From contig NZ_CP114039.1 of NCBI RefSeq assembly GCF_026965535.1, positions 8,539,461-8,603,460 on the forward strand: DNA of 64,000 bases, read 5' to 3'. The notes beneath the pieces are model-generated. The model saw only the letters and a program-made list of their open reading frames with translations, did no database searches and was not told the DNA's origin. Within the stretch, counting starts at the first letter, position 1, and every line of letters begins with the position of its first letter. The translations under genes and the position numbers were made by a program. Of this stretch, positions 15,511 through 24,300 are shown piece after piece. This DNA is from Corallococcus sp. NCRR. GTDB taxonomy: Bacteria > Myxococcota > Myxococcia > Myxococcales > Myxococcaceae.

Positions 15511-17031
15511 ATGTCGACGTCCGCCGCCAAACTCAAGCTCCCCTCGGGCCCGTCCCGGCACGTGTACGACGTCATCGTGCTGGGCAGCCAGGTCGGAGGC
15601 GCGCTCGCCGCCGCGCTCCTGGCGAAGCGCAACCACCGCGTGTTGCTGGTGGAGCATGACGGCATGGGGCCCGGCTACGAGCACGACGGCTTCGTGCTGC
15701 CCTACGCCCCGTTCGTCGCGCCGCCCCTCAAGGCGATGCCCGCCGTGGACGAGGCCCTCAACGAGCTGGGCCTGTCCACCGCCATCGGCCGCGCGCTGAG
15801 GCCCCACGCGCCGGAGCTCCAGCTCGTGCTGCCGCGCAACCGGGTGGACCTGACCGCGGACGCCGCCCGCCGCCGCGCGGAATTGACGCGCGAGTTCGGC
15901 GAGGCCGGCGAGGGCATCCAGGGCGCGCTCGCGGGCAGCGCCGCGCAGCACGAGGCCACCGACGCCTTCTTCAAGGCCGGTCCCCAGCTGCCGCCCGACG
16001 GCTTCTTCGAGGGCTGGAAGCTCAAGGGGCAGATCAAGGATCACCCGGCCCTGGAGGCCACGCCCCGGATCGCGGGCGAGGATCCGGCGCTGTCGCTGGT
16101 GCGCGGCCTCCTGCCCTTCCTCGTGCACATGGAGAAGCCTGGCGCGCCCCTGGCGCAGACGCGGGCCCTGTCCCAGGTGCTCACCGCGCCGTCCACGTAC
16201 CCCGGCGGCATGGACGCCCTGCGCGACGTGCTCACCCGGCGGCTGACGGAGCTGGGCGGCGACGTGCTGGGCCGCGACAACCCGGCGGGCTTCATCGTCG
16301 AGGAGCTCGCGTTCGACGGCAGCAAGTTCTCCGGCGTGAAGCTGGTGCGCTCGGACACGCTCTACCGCGCGGCCTGCCTGGTGACGGCCACGGACTCCGG
16401 GGCGCTGCGCCGGCTGGTGACGGACAAGAAGCACCACCGGGGCCTGCTGGAGCACCTGGATCAGTCCAACATCAAGTCGCTGCTCTTCAGCGTGAACTGG
16501 GTGGTGCCGGAGGCGGCGCTCCCGCGCGGCATGGGCGAGCTGGTGCTGGTGGACACGCAGGACCCGGAGCTGGGCCCGCTGCTCGTGCAGCAGCACCCGG
16601 CGCGCACCGCCGCGGCCTCCGGCCACAAGGACGTGGAGGGCGTGCGCGTGGTGTGCGCGGGCGCCTTCGTCCCGGCCTCCGCGCGCGAAGAGGGCGAGGA
16701 GCACCTCCAGGCGCTGGCGAAGCGCATCGACGAGCACCTGGACCGGCTGATGCCCTTCACGAAGCAGCACCGCGCGCTGCGCTCGGCCCCCTACCTGGAC
16801 GCCGGGGGGGTGCGTGGCAGCCGGCTCATGCCCCACCCGCTCTACAGCTTCGAAACGGAAGCCTTCCTGGGCGTCACGGGGTTGAAGCAGCGCACGCCCG
16901 CGAAGAACGTGATCCTGGCCGGCCGCGAGGTGCTGCCCGGGCTGGGCCTGGAGGGCGAGCTGCTCGCGGGCATGCGGGCCGCGAAGCTGGTGCAGGAGAT
17001 GTTGAAGAAGAAGGATCCGCTCAAGGGATAG
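15511..17031 (+). CDS. FAD-dependent NAD(P)-binding oxidoreductase
   Basis: 506 residues. The N-terminal dinucleotide-binding fold is at VYDVIVLGSQVGGALAAALLAKRNHRVLLVEHD: the glycine motif is G-S-Q-V-G-G, with the glutamate at the end of strand 2 that binds FAD ribose. A C-terminal segment, KNVILAGREVLPGLGLEGELLAG, matches the second FAD contact of phytoene-desaturase/amine-oxidase-like enzymes. No Zn, heme or membrane signature is seen. The reaction cannot be named: it is a relative of the phytoene desaturase/prolycopene isomerase group, but without the usual carotenoid context. Confidence 0.8.
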   Translation: MSTSAAKLKLPSGPSRHVYDVIVLGSQVGGALAAALLAKRNHRVLLVEHDGMGPGYEHDGFVLPYAPFVAPPLKAMPAVDEALNELGLSTAIGRALRPHAPELQLVLPRNRVDLTADAARRRAELTREFGEAGEGIQGALAGSAAQHEATDAFFKAGPQLPPDGFFEGWKLKGQIKDHPALEATPRIAGEDPALSLVRGLLPFLVHMEKPGAPLAQTRALSQVLTAPSTYPGGMDALRDVLTRRLTELGGDVLGRDNPAGFIVEELAFDGSKFSGVKLVRSDTLYRAACLVTATDSGALRRLVTDKKHHRGLLEHLDQSNIKSLLFSVNWVVPEAALPRGMGELVLVDTQDPELGPLLVQQHPARTAAASGHKDVEGVRVVCAGAFVPASAREEGEEHLQALAKRIDEHLDRLMPFTKQHRALRSAPYLDAGGVRGSRLMPHPLYSFETEAFLGVTGLKQRTPAKNVILAGREVLPGLGLEGELLAGMRAAKLVQEMLKKKDPLKG

Positions 17032-17135
17032 GTCCCGGGTCGGATCCGGCTGGATTTCCGGCCTGTTTCTGGTAGGGTCCGCCGCTCTTTTATGGGCTGC
17101 TGTCGAACGCCCCAGTTTTCAAGGAGTTAGCAGTC

Positions 17136-17327
17136 ATGGCGTGGAAGTGCGACCTCTGTGGGAAGCGTCCGCTGGTGGGTAACAACGTCAGCCACGCGAA
17201 CAACAAGACCAAGAAGCGGACCCTGCCGAACCTGCAGAAGGTGCGCGCGAACGTGAGCGGCAGCATCGAGCGCGTCCTGGCCTGCACCCGCTGCATCAAG
17301 GCGGGCAAGGTGACCAAGGCCGCCTGA
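17136..17327 (+). CDS. rpmB: 50S ribosomal protein L28
   Basis: 63 residues, the normal short L28. It starts [20 protein letters not shown], a near-canonical L28 N-terminus, and has a basic middle. The CDLC and CTRC pairs make this a zinc-ribbon (C+) form. The ribosome site AAGGAG lies eleven bases upstream of the ATG. L28 is a late-assembling large-subunit protein. It stands 104 bp after the oxidoreductase gene and 17 bp before murQ. Confidence 0.97.
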   Translation: MAWKCDLCGKRPLVGNNVSHANNKTKKRTLPNLQKVRANVSGSIERVLACTRCIKAGKVTKAA

Positions 17328-17344
17328 AGTCCGGGAGCCTTCCG

Positions 17345-18298
17345 GTGGGCATGACGCGCGCTCGAAAGTCCGCGCTTCCGCCCACCGAACGGCTCCACCC
17401 CCGTGCGGATGACCTGGACCTCCTCCCTGTCGAGGCGGTCGTCCGACGGTTGCATCAAGAAGACCTGATCGCGCTCCGCGCGGTCCGTGAGGCGTTGCCG
17501 TCCATCGCGGCGGCTGCCCGGGCCGTGGCGGAAGCCTTTCGCGCTGGCGGCCGGCTGCTCTACGTGGGCGCGGGAACCAGCGGCCGGCTCGGCGTGCTCG
17601 ACGCGAGCGAGTGTCCCCCCACCTTCGGTGTCCCGGCGACGCGGGTCCAGGCGGCCATGGCTGGCGGCCGGCGGGCCCTGACGCGCGCCGTGGAGGGCGC
17701 CGAGGACGACGTCGCCGCGGGGGCCCGAGCGGTGCGGGCGTTCCGGGCCACGGCGCGGGACGTGGTGTGCGGCATCACCGCGTCGGCCTCCACGCCCTAC
17801 GTCCGGGGCGCGCTCGACGAGGCCCGCGAGCGTGGGGCGCGCACGGTGCTGGTGTGCTGCAACCCGCCGGGGCCGGCCGTGCGCGCGGACACGGTGGTGC
17901 TGGCGCGCACGGGGCCAGAGGTGGTGGCGGGCTCCACGCGGCTGAAGGCGGGCACGGCGACGAAGCTCGTGCTCAACGCCATCACCACCGCGGCCTTCGT
18001 GTCGCTGGGCCATGTGTACCGGGGGCGGATGGTGGACGTGCGCCCCACGAACACGAAGCTGCGGGCCCGGGCGGCGCGGATGGTCGCGGAGCTGACGGAC
18101 CTGCCCCCGGCGCGGGCAGAGGCGCTGCTCCGGGCCTCGGGGGACCACGTGAAGCTGGCGCTGGCCATGCACTTCACGGGGCTGCCGGCGGCCCAGGCCC
18201 GGCGGCGGATGAAGGACGCGGGCCTGCGAGGGCTCGAACGCCCGGCCGAGGCACGCGCGGCTGTGGTCCAAAGGCCACGTCAGCGCGCCCGCCCCTGA
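17345..18298 (+). CDS. murQ: N-acetylmuramic acid 6-phosphate etherase
   Basis: 317 residues. MurQ cleaves the D-lactyl ether of MurNAc-6-P to give GlcNAc-6-P in cell-wall recycling. The SIS domain shows LYVGAGTSGRLGVLDASECPPTFG (about 75-98), the family signature with the sugar-phosphate loop. AVEGAEDD (about 118) carries the catalytic acid, and GSTRLKAGTATKLVLN (about 198) is the second signature. A GTG start is chosen because GGGAG lies eight bases upstream; an ATG two codons later is possible. It is paired with anmK, giving two successive recycling steps. Confidence 0.95.
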   Translation: MGMTRARKSALPPTERLHPRADDLDLLPVEAVVRRLHQEDLIALRAVREALPSIAAAARAVAEAFRAGGRLLYVGAGTSGRLGVLDASECPPTFGVPATRVQAAMAGGRRALTRAVEGAEDDVAAGARAVRAFRATARDVVCGITASASTPYVRGALDEARERGARTVLVCCNPPGPAVRADTVVLARTGPEVVAGSTRLKAGTATKLVLNAITTAAFVSLGHVYRGRMVDVRPTNTKLRARAARMVAELTDLPPARAEALLRASGDHVKLALAMHFTGLPAAQARRRMKDAGLRGLERPAEARAAVVQRPRQRARP

Positions 18299-18460
18299 CG
18301 CGGCAGGCGCGGCACGACCCGGAGACGAGCCTCCGGAATCCGACACACCCGCCAGTGAACGCTGAACAGGGGGCACGGTGGCGGCGTCACTCCCAGACAC
18401 ACGGGGTGCCCTCCGGGCCGGGGCCCGGCGTGCGTGGGAGCTGGCCTTTAGACTTGGGGC

Positions 18461-19624
18461 ATGCGCCCCGCCACGCCACCCTCCCCCTCCCTGCCGCCCC
18501 GGCTTTGCGTGGGCGTGCTGTCCGGAACCAGCGTGGACGCGGCGGACGCGGCGCTGTGCCGGGTGGACGGCACCGGCGCGGACTTGAAGCTCCAGCTGCT
18601 CGCGCATGTCTCCCACCCCTTCACGCCGGACCTCGTCGCCCGGGTGCTGGGACCGCAGGACGCCCGGAGCCTCTGCGCCCTCAACTTCGAACTGGGGGAG
18701 CGCTTCGCCGAAGCCGTGCTGGCCGTCATCGCGCGCGCGGGCGTGAAGCGCGAGGACGTCCACGTCGTCGGCTCGCATGGCCAGACGATGGCCCACCTGC
18801 CCTCGGACCTGTCCGCCATCGCCTCCACGCTCCAGATTGGCGAAGCGGCCGTCATCGCCGAGCGCACCGGCCTGCCCGTCGTCAGCGACTTCCGCACCCG
18901 CGACATGGCGGTGGGCGGCCAGGGGGCTCCGCTCGTGCCCTACATGGACTGGGCCGTGTTCCGGAACCGCGAACGGCCGGACGTCACCCGCGCGTTCCTC
19001 AACCTGGGCGGCATCGCCAACATCAGCGTCGTGGGCGAGCACGTGGACGACACGCTCGCGTTCGACACCGGGCCCGCGAACATGGTGCTGGACGGCCTGG
19101 CGCGCCGGGTGACGCAGGGACAGCTCGCGTGCGACCGCGACGGCAGCCTGTCCTCCCGGGGCCAGGTGATTCCCGCGCTCCTGGAGGAGCTGCTCGCGCA
19201 TCCGTTCCTCGCGCGGCCGCCACCGCGCAGCGCGGGCCGCGAGGGCTTCGGTGAGCCGCTGGTGGACCGGCTCTGGGCGGCGGCCCCGGAGCGTCCCCAC
19301 GACCTGATGGCCACCGCACGGGCCTTCACCGTGGAGGCCACCGCGCGCGCCTTCGACACCTGGGTGCGGCCCCGCTTTCCCCGGCTGGAGGCCGTGTATG
19401 TCTCCGGCGGCGGCACGCGGAACCCGGTGCTGATGGCGGACCTGCGGGCGCGGCTGGCCCCGGTGCCGCTGGAGCGGCTGGACGTGCTGGGATTTCCCGA
19501 GGAGGCGAAGGAGGCGGCCCTCTTCGCCCTGCTCGCGGCCGAGCACCGGGCCGGGACGCCCGCGAATGTTCGCCCCGCAACTGGCGCCGGGCGCCGAGTC
19601 GTTCTAGGTAAGCTGACACCGTGA
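18461..19624 (+). CDS. anmK: Anhydro-N-acetylmuramic acid kinase
   Basis: 387 residues. AnmK opens and phosphorylates 1,6-anhydro-MurNAc from peptidoglycan turnover to MurNAc-6-P, the substrate of MurQ. ASKHA-fold motifs are present: GVLSGTSVDAADAAL (phosphate-1 loop, about 17-31), GSHGQTMAH (about 105), the catalytic-site region DFRTRDMAVGGQGAPL (about 146), LNLGGIANIS (about 179) and DTGPANMVLD (about 202), then SGGGTRNP near the C-terminus. Length is normal. The 162-bp gap from murQ shows no gene. The stop overlaps the next start (GTGA). Confidence 0.96.
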   Translation: MRPATPPSPSLPPRLCVGVLSGTSVDAADAALCRVDGTGADLKLQLLAHVSHPFTPDLVARVLGPQDARSLCALNFELGERFAEAVLAVIARAGVKREDVHVVGSHGQTMAHLPSDLSAIASTLQIGEAAVIAERTGLPVVSDFRTRDMAVGGQGAPLVPYMDWAVFRNRERPDVTRAFLNLGGIANISVVGEHVDDTLAFDTGPANMVLDGLARRVTQGQLACDRDGSLSSRGQVIPALLEELLAHPFLARPPPRSAGREGFGEPLVDRLWAAAPERPHDLMATARAFTVEATARAFDTWVRPRFPRLEAVYVSGGGTRNPVLMADLRARLAPVPLERLDVLGFPEEAKEAALFALLAAEHRAGTPANVRPATGAGRRVVLGKLTP

Positions 19625-20757
19625 GCAGCGTGAACCTGATGGCCCGCGAAGTGGCCGCGAAGATCGTCTTCTACGGCCCCGGCCTGTCGGGGAAGACGAC
19701 GACCCTGCGAAAGGTCTACGAGACCGTTCGCCCGGCCCACCGCGGCGAGATGATGTCCATCGCCACCGAAGGCGACCGGACGCTCTTCTTCGACTTCCTG
19801 CCGGTGAAGGTGGAGCGCGTGGGCGACTGCTCCGTGCGCCTGGCCCTCTACACCGTGCCCGGGCAGGTCTTCTACAACGCCACCCGCAAGCTGGTGCTCC
19901 AGGGCGCGGACGGCGTGGTGTTCGTGGCGGACTCGCAGGCGGAGGCCATGGACGCCAACCGCGAGTCCCTGGCCAACCTGGAGGAGAACCTCCTGGAGAA
20001 CGGCATCCGCCTGGACCGCTTCCCGCTGGTGATGCAGTGGAACAAGCGGGACCTGGACAACATCCTCTCCGTGGAGGAGCTGCGCCGGGAGCTCAACCCG
20101 CGCGGCGTCCCTGACTTCGAGACGGCCGCCGCCAACGGCCGGGGCGTGATGGACGCGCTCAAGACCATCACCCGGCTGGTCATCAAGGACCTGCGCGCCA
20201 AGCGCATCGTCCCGCCGCCCCGCCCCGCCCCGGGCGAAACGGCCCCCGCGGGCCTGGAGGCGCAGCTGTCGCAGCACCTGCACCACCGCCAGCCTCCGCC
20301 GACCGCGACGCCGCCCGCCGCCAGCCCTACCGCCGCCGCCACGCCCGTGCCCCGCACGCTGACGGCGCCCGCCCCGCCGCGCGTGGAGCCCGCGGCCGTG
20401 CCCGCCGTGGCCGCGGCGCCGGCCGCGAGCACCAGGCTGCTGGGGCCCACGAGCGCGCTGGCGCCGGGGGACCTCTTCGACCACGCCCGGGCCGCGGAGG
20501 CCGCCTTCACCGCCGGGGACTACACCACCTGCGTCACCGCCTGCACCGACGCTGTCCGCCGCGCCATGGCGTTCGCGGGGGAAGGCTCCCTGGCCCAGCA
20601 GGCCTTCCTGCTGCACGTGGACGGCTCGGACCTGCTGCGCCTGCAGGGGCTGTCCACACTGCCGCAGCTGCGCGTGGACGACGCGGCGTTCGCGCTCTAC
20701 GTGCTCATGCAGGTCTTCGTGCGACTCAACGCCGTGGGGCTTCCGACCGCCGGGTGA
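19621..20757 (+). CDS. MglA-like small GTPase with Pro/Ala-rich linker and extra C-terminal domain
   Basis: 378 residues against ~195 for MglA. Residues 1-195 align by eye with the Myxococcus polarity GTPase MglA: FYGPGLSGKTT (P-loop), TEGDRTLFFDFLP (switch I region), LYTVPGQVFYNATRKLVLQGADGVVFVADSQ (switch II with MglA's TVPGQ instead of DxxGQ), and QWNKRDL (G4). A Pro/Ala/Thr-rich linker (about 200-285) is followed by a helical domain (about 285-378) of unknown family. MglA proteins recruit motility machinery to a cell pole in the GTP state and need the GAP MglB, which is not encoded beside this gene. The GTG start overlaps the anmK stop. Function as a polarity switch is inference. Confidence 0.85.
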   Translation: MSSVNLMAREVAAKIVFYGPGLSGKTTTLRKVYETVRPAHRGEMMSIATEGDRTLFFDFLPVKVERVGDCSVRLALYTVPGQVFYNATRKLVLQGADGVVFVADSQAEAMDANRESLANLEENLLENGIRLDRFPLVMQWNKRDLDNILSVEELRRELNPRGVPDFETAAANGRGVMDALKTITRLVIKDLRAKRIVPPPRPAPGETAPAGLEAQLSQHLHHRQPPPTATPPAASPTAAATPVPRTLTAPAPPRVEPAAVPAVAAAPAASTRLLGPTSALAPGDLFDHARAAEAAFTAGDYTTCVTACTDAVRRAMAFAGEGSLAQQAFLLHVDGSDLLRLQGLSTLPQLRVDDAAFALYVLMQVFVRLNAVGLPTAG

Positions 20758-20830
20758 TTCGCGCGGGGCTCGGGCCCCCACATCTCAGGGACACGGCTCC
20801 CCGCGTGGGAGTCCTGGAGGGTGTCCCTGC

Positions 20831-21244
20831 ATGTTGCGAGTGAAGACCTCGGTGAAGCGTTCGCCCATTCACGGCGTGGGGCTGTTCGCCGAAGAGCACA
20901 TCCCCGAAGGCACCATCATCTGGGCCTTCGACCGCCCCATCGACCAGCGCTTCTGGCCCGTGGACGTCGTGGGCATGAGCGCCAACGAGAAGGCCTTCCT
21001 CGCCCGCTACGCCTTCTGTGAGCGGGGCACGCTGGTGCTGTGCGGGGACCACGCGCGGTTCATGAACCACTCGGACGAGGCCAACTGCGGCACCAACGCG
21101 TCCCGCACCGCCACCGTCGCCCGGCGAGACATCGCGGCGGGGGAGGAGCTCACGGACGACTACACCACCATGGAGGACCCGTGGAACGAGTTCCAGGGCC
21201 TCATCGAAGCGGAGCCCGTGCCCGGGAGCCCCACGCTGCACTGA
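20831..21244 (+). CDS. SET-domain protein (putative lysine methyltransferase)
   Basis: 137 residues, essentially a bare SET domain. It has the N-terminal VKRSPIHGVGLFAEEHIPEGTII segment with the SAM-loop GxG pattern, FMNHSDEANC (the RFxNHS motif for SAM binding), and GEELTDDY (the ExxxxY/F motif with the catalytic tyrosine). No pre- or post-SET cysteine clusters are seen. Bacterial SET proteins can methylate lysines on ribosomal or DNA-bound proteins; the target here is unknown. It stands alone between the GTPase gene and a convergent DUF4388 gene. Confidence 0.9.
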   Translation: MLRVKTSVKRSPIHGVGLFAEEHIPEGTIIWAFDRPIDQRFWPVDVVGMSANEKAFLARYAFCERGTLVLCGDHARFMNHSDEANCGTNASRTATVARRDIAAGEELTDDYTTMEDPWNEFQGLIEAEPVPGSPTLH

Positions 21245-21253
21245 AAGGGCGCT

Positions 21254-22339
21254 TCAGCGCGGGAGCGTGAGCTCCAACAGCCCCATGCGGTGCAGCTTCG
21301 CCAGCGTCTTGAGCGTCTCCAGCTCCCGCGCGGGGCTGGCCAGCACCAGCGTGGACACGTCCCACGTCCCGCTGATGAGGCCGGCGATCTGCCGCTCCTC
21401 CGGCTTGAGCATCACCATCGTCTGCGGGGATTGGATCAGCCGCGGCACCACCAGCGGCGGCAGGTCCGCGTAGAGCGCGGCCACGTGCTCGCGCTGCACC
21501 AGGCGCGCGAACTCGCGCACGCGCCGGTCCGCGGGGTCGCTGGCCAGCAGGGACGCGCACACGATGCCGGCCGCGTCGTACTGGCCCTCGCGCATCAGCA
21601 CCGCGCCCTTCTCCAGCATCTCCGCCACGGGGTCGGCTTCCACCTGCGGCGCGCCGTCCACCTCCACCAGCTTCGCGCGCAGCAGCTCGTGCACCCGGCG
21701 CGTCACCGACGAGCGCGACACGCCCATGGACAGCCGCAGCCGCCCCAGGTTCTGCGGCGTCGTCGTCAGCGCCAGGATGATCCGGTGCATCAACGGCTGG
21801 CTGGGGCTGGGCGGCGACAGCGCCTTCACGCTCAGCGCGTCGATGGGCAGCGCCTTGTCCACGTCCCCCTGCTCGTCCACCCAGCGCAGGGACTCGAAGA
21901 GCAGCTCGCGGATGCTCATGTCGGACGGCACCCAGTCCTCACCGGTGCGGTCCGCGTCCTCCGTCCAGTGGAAGGTGCCCTGCCCCGCGATGGTCAGGTC
22001 CGTCATCGCCGCGAACAGCTCCTCGCGGCCCAGGTCCCGCACCCACCGCGCCTGGACGCCGTGCGCGTCGAAGGCCGCGTCCACGTCCGGCGTGCGCGTC
22101 AGCTCGTCGAACGCCGCCAGCACGCGCGTGCCCGTCGCCAGCTTCGGCAAGGACAGCAGGCGGGCCACCCGGCCGCGCAGGCCTTCGCTCGCGGTGGCCC
22201 CCACCTGGCCGGACAGGAGGAACAACTTGCGCTCGCCTGCCTCCCACGACAGCTGGAGCGTCCCCGTCTTGCGGGAGCTGTCCAGCCATTGAAGGAACTC
22301 GGGGAGCGGGTAGCTGAAGAGGTCGCCGTGGATGGCCAT
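21254..22339 (-). CDS. DUF4388 (PATAN-like) protein
   Basis: 361 residues. The N-terminal DUF4388 domain (about 3-100) is clear: GDLFSYPLPEFLQWLDSSRKTGTL, then LFLLSGQVGATASE. DUF4388 proteins are abundant in myxobacteria and are thought to act in signal transduction as interaction modules. The middle has a probable winged-helix segment (LRLSMGVSRSSVTRRVHELLRA, about 210-232), followed by a helical C-terminal region. No catalytic motif is visible. Its ATG at 22339 faces the divergent next gene with 32 bp or less between starts. Confidence 0.8.
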   Translation of the reverse strand: MAIHGDLFSYPLPEFLQWLDSSRKTGTLQLSWEAGERKLFLLSGQVGATASEGLRGRVARLLSLPKLATGTRVLAAFDELTRTPDVDAAFDAHGVQARWVRDLGREELFAAMTDLTIAGQGTFHWTEDADRTGEDWVPSDMSIRELLFESLRWVDEQGDVDKALPIDALSVKALSPPSPSQPLMHRIILALTTTPQNLGRLRLSMGVSRSSVTRRVHELLRAKLVEVDGAPQVEADPVAEMLEKGAVLMREGQYDAAGIVCASLLASDPADRRVREFARLVQREHVAALYADLPPLVVPRLIQSPQTMVMLKPEERQIAGLISGTWDVSTLVLASPARELETLKTLAKLHRMGLLELTLPR

Positions 22340-22371
22340 GCGTGTCGGATTCGAGGATACAGTCCCAGGCC

Positions 22372-23307
22372 GTGCGCGTCGCGGTCCTGTTCATCGACGG
22401 GGTGGGCATCGGACGGAAGGACCCGGCCGTGAACCCGCTCGCGGACCGCGACCACCTCCTTTCCTGGTTCCAGGACGCCCCCGTCCCCGTCCTGCCCCAC
22501 GGCGGCATGGGCCTCCCGGTGGACCCCACCTTCGGCGTGCCCGGCCGGCCCCAGTCCGCCTCCAACCAGACGGCCATCCTCACCGGAGACCCCGCCCCCG
22601 TGCTCGTGGGCGGCCACGTGCTGGGCTACCCCAACACCGCGCTGAGGGATTTGCTCGCGGAGCGCTCCATCGTGCGGCGCCTCAAGGCCGCGGGCCGCAC
22701 CGCCACCTTCGCCAACGCGTACCCCGCGCCGTACCTGGACGCGCTCGGCGTCCCCCGGCGCCCGTCCACATCCCCGCCGGAGTTCACCCTGTCGGAGCGC
22801 GCCGCGCGCAAGGTGCGCCCCTCGGCCGCGAAGCTCGCCTTCGCCGCGGGAGGTGAAGCGCTGCGCACGCTGGACGACGCGCGGTCCGGCGACGGCCTCA
22901 CGCACGACATCACCGGCGCCGCCGCTCGCGCGCACGGACTGGACGTGCCCCACCGCACGCCCGGCGAAGCCGCGGCCCTCTTCTGGCGCATCGCGGGAGG
23001 GGCGGACTTCACCTTCTTCGAGCACTACCTCGCCGACGAGGCCGGCCACGCCCAGGACTTCACGGCCGCCCGTCTGGCGCTCGACACCTTCGACGCCTTC
23101 CTGCGCGCCGTGGCGGCCACCCGGCCGGACGACGCGCGCGTGTTGGTGTGCAGTGACCACGGCAACGTGGAGGACCTGTCGGTTCGAGGACACACCGTGC
23201 ACGCCGTGCCCATGCTCTACTTCGGCCCCTCCGCCCCGGAGGTAGCCTCGTTCTCCACCGTCGCGGACGTGGGCCGCGCGGTGCTGCGCTGGCTCGGGGC
23301 CAACTAG
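22372..23307 (+). CDS. Alkaline-phosphatase-superfamily metalloenzyme (phosphomutase/sulfatase fold)
   Basis: 311 residues from the GTG at 22372. The upstream GTG at 22342 would leave two bases to the divergent gene and adds an unstructured leader. VLFIDGVGIG supplies the first metal Asp. QSASNQTAILTG supplies the nucleophile Ser/Thr loop. FFEHYLADEAGH and LVCSDHGNVED supply the remaining Asp/His ligands. This ligand order is that of phosphopentomutase and cofactor-independent phosphoglycerate mutase relatives, but the protein is shorter than iPGM (~510) and lacks its insert domain. The substrate is unknown. It lies 12 bp upstream of the lipoprotein peptidase gene. Confidence 0.8.
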   Translation: MRVAVLFIDGVGIGRKDPAVNPLADRDHLLSWFQDAPVPVLPHGGMGLPVDPTFGVPGRPQSASNQTAILTGDPAPVLVGGHVLGYPNTALRDLLAERSIVRRLKAAGRTATFANAYPAPYLDALGVPRRPSTSPPEFTLSERAARKVRPSAAKLAFAAGGEALRTLDDARSGDGLTHDITGAAARAHGLDVPHRTPGEAAALFWRIAGGADFTFFEHYLADEAGHAQDFTAARLALDTFDAFLRAVAATRPDDARVLVCSDHGNVEDLSVRGHTVHAVPMLYFGPSAPEVASFSTVADVGRAVLRWLGAN

Positions 23308-23319
23308 AGGGACGTACGG

Positions 23320-24300
23320 ATGCGGGTGGGCGGTACCGGACGAAGGAGCCTGTGGCCCGCCCTGCTCTGCTTGCTCGGGACGACGCTGCTCCTTTCCGCG
23401 TGCGCCGCCGCCCCGAAGAAGGCCAGCGACCCCAGCACCACGCTGGCGCTGCCCGGCGGTGAGTTCCGCTTCGAGCACTCCGCGAAGGACACCCAGGCCG
23501 CGGACATGGTCCGCCGCGCGGTGGAGAACGCCTTTCCCCGCCTGGCCCGCTGGGGCACCTTCCAGGAGCCCGTCACCCTGGTCATCCACCCGAACCACGC
23601 CGCCCTGGAGCGCGCCGCCCGCCGCTCCGGCTACGACTTCCTGCGCGCCTGGGCCCGCTACGAGCAGGTGGAGGTCCAGAGCCCCCGCACCTGGACGCGC
23701 GCCGGCGCCAGCCAGAAGCAGGTGGACGAATTGCTCCTGCACGAGCTCACCCACAGCCTCATGTGGCAGGCGTCCGCCTCCGTGTCGGACTGGACGAAGA
23801 AGGGCATCCCCCTGTGGTTCAGCGAGGGCATGGCCTCGTACACCGCCGGCCAGGGCTACCGCGTCCCCAGCCTGGAGGACCTGTCCCGCTTCCTCCACCA
23901 GCACCCCCAGGCGGATCCGCTCGCGCGCGCCGAGTCGCTCTACGAGACCGAGAACGCCACCGTCTACGGCGCCGCCCACCACGCCTTCACCTTCCTCATG
24001 GAGCGCTACGGCGAAAGGCGCATCCGCGGCGTCCTCGCCGCCATGCGCGGGGGACAGGACTTCACAGGTGGCTTCCTGGAGGCCATCGGGCTGCCCGTGG
24101 ACGCCTTCCTCCGCGACTTCCGCCGCTACGTGTACCTGCGCGGTTTCAAGGGGGGCCGGCTGACCCCACCCCCACCCCTTCCGCGCCCGGAAGTACGCGG
24201 AGTTCCTGGGAATCCCCAGCCCGCACCGTCATCCGCCCCACATTCCCCCACTTCCACGCCACCGGACACAACTCCGGAGGCCCCAAGCCCGACAAGTTGA
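23320..24300 (+). CDS. Lipoprotein with gluzincin (peptidase MA-like) domain
   Basis: 326 residues. A lipoprotein signal ends in LLSAC with the lipidated cysteine at position 28, so the protein is membrane-anchored outside the cytoplasm. The zinc site is HELTH (141-145) with the third ligand in WFSEG (Glu169), the gluzincin layout of the peptidase MA family. After about residue 270 comes a Pro/Ser/Thr-rich tail without structure. A role in trimming envelope proteins is inferred; the substrate is unknown. It is 12 bp behind the phosphatase-superfamily gene and 38 bp before the GH13 gene. Confidence 0.85.
   Translation: MRVGGTGRRSLWPALLCLLGTTLLLSACAAAPKKASDPSTTLALPGGEFRFEHSAKDTQAADMVRRAVENAFPRLARWGTFQEPVTLVIHPNHAALERAARRSGYDFLRAWARYEQVEVQSPRTWTRAGASQKQVDELLLHELTHSLMWQASASVSDWTKKGIPLWFSEGMASYTAGQGYRVPSLEDLSRFLHQHPQADPLARAESLYETENATVYGAAHHAFTFLMERYGERRIRGVLAAMRGGQDFTGGFLEAIGLPVDAFLRDFRRYVYLRGFKGGRLTPPPPLPRPEVRGVPGNPQPAPSSAPHSPTSTPPDTTPEAPSPTS

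Noticed and set aside
14638-16836. A 732-residue minus-strand frame over the HAD and oxidoreductase genes
   Set aside because: Shadow of plus-strand genes whose motifs are intact.
17090-19546. An 818-residue minus-strand frame across rpmB, murQ and anmK
   Set aside because: Three well-identified genes occupy the plus strand; the frame has no domain and lacks a start site with a ribosome site.
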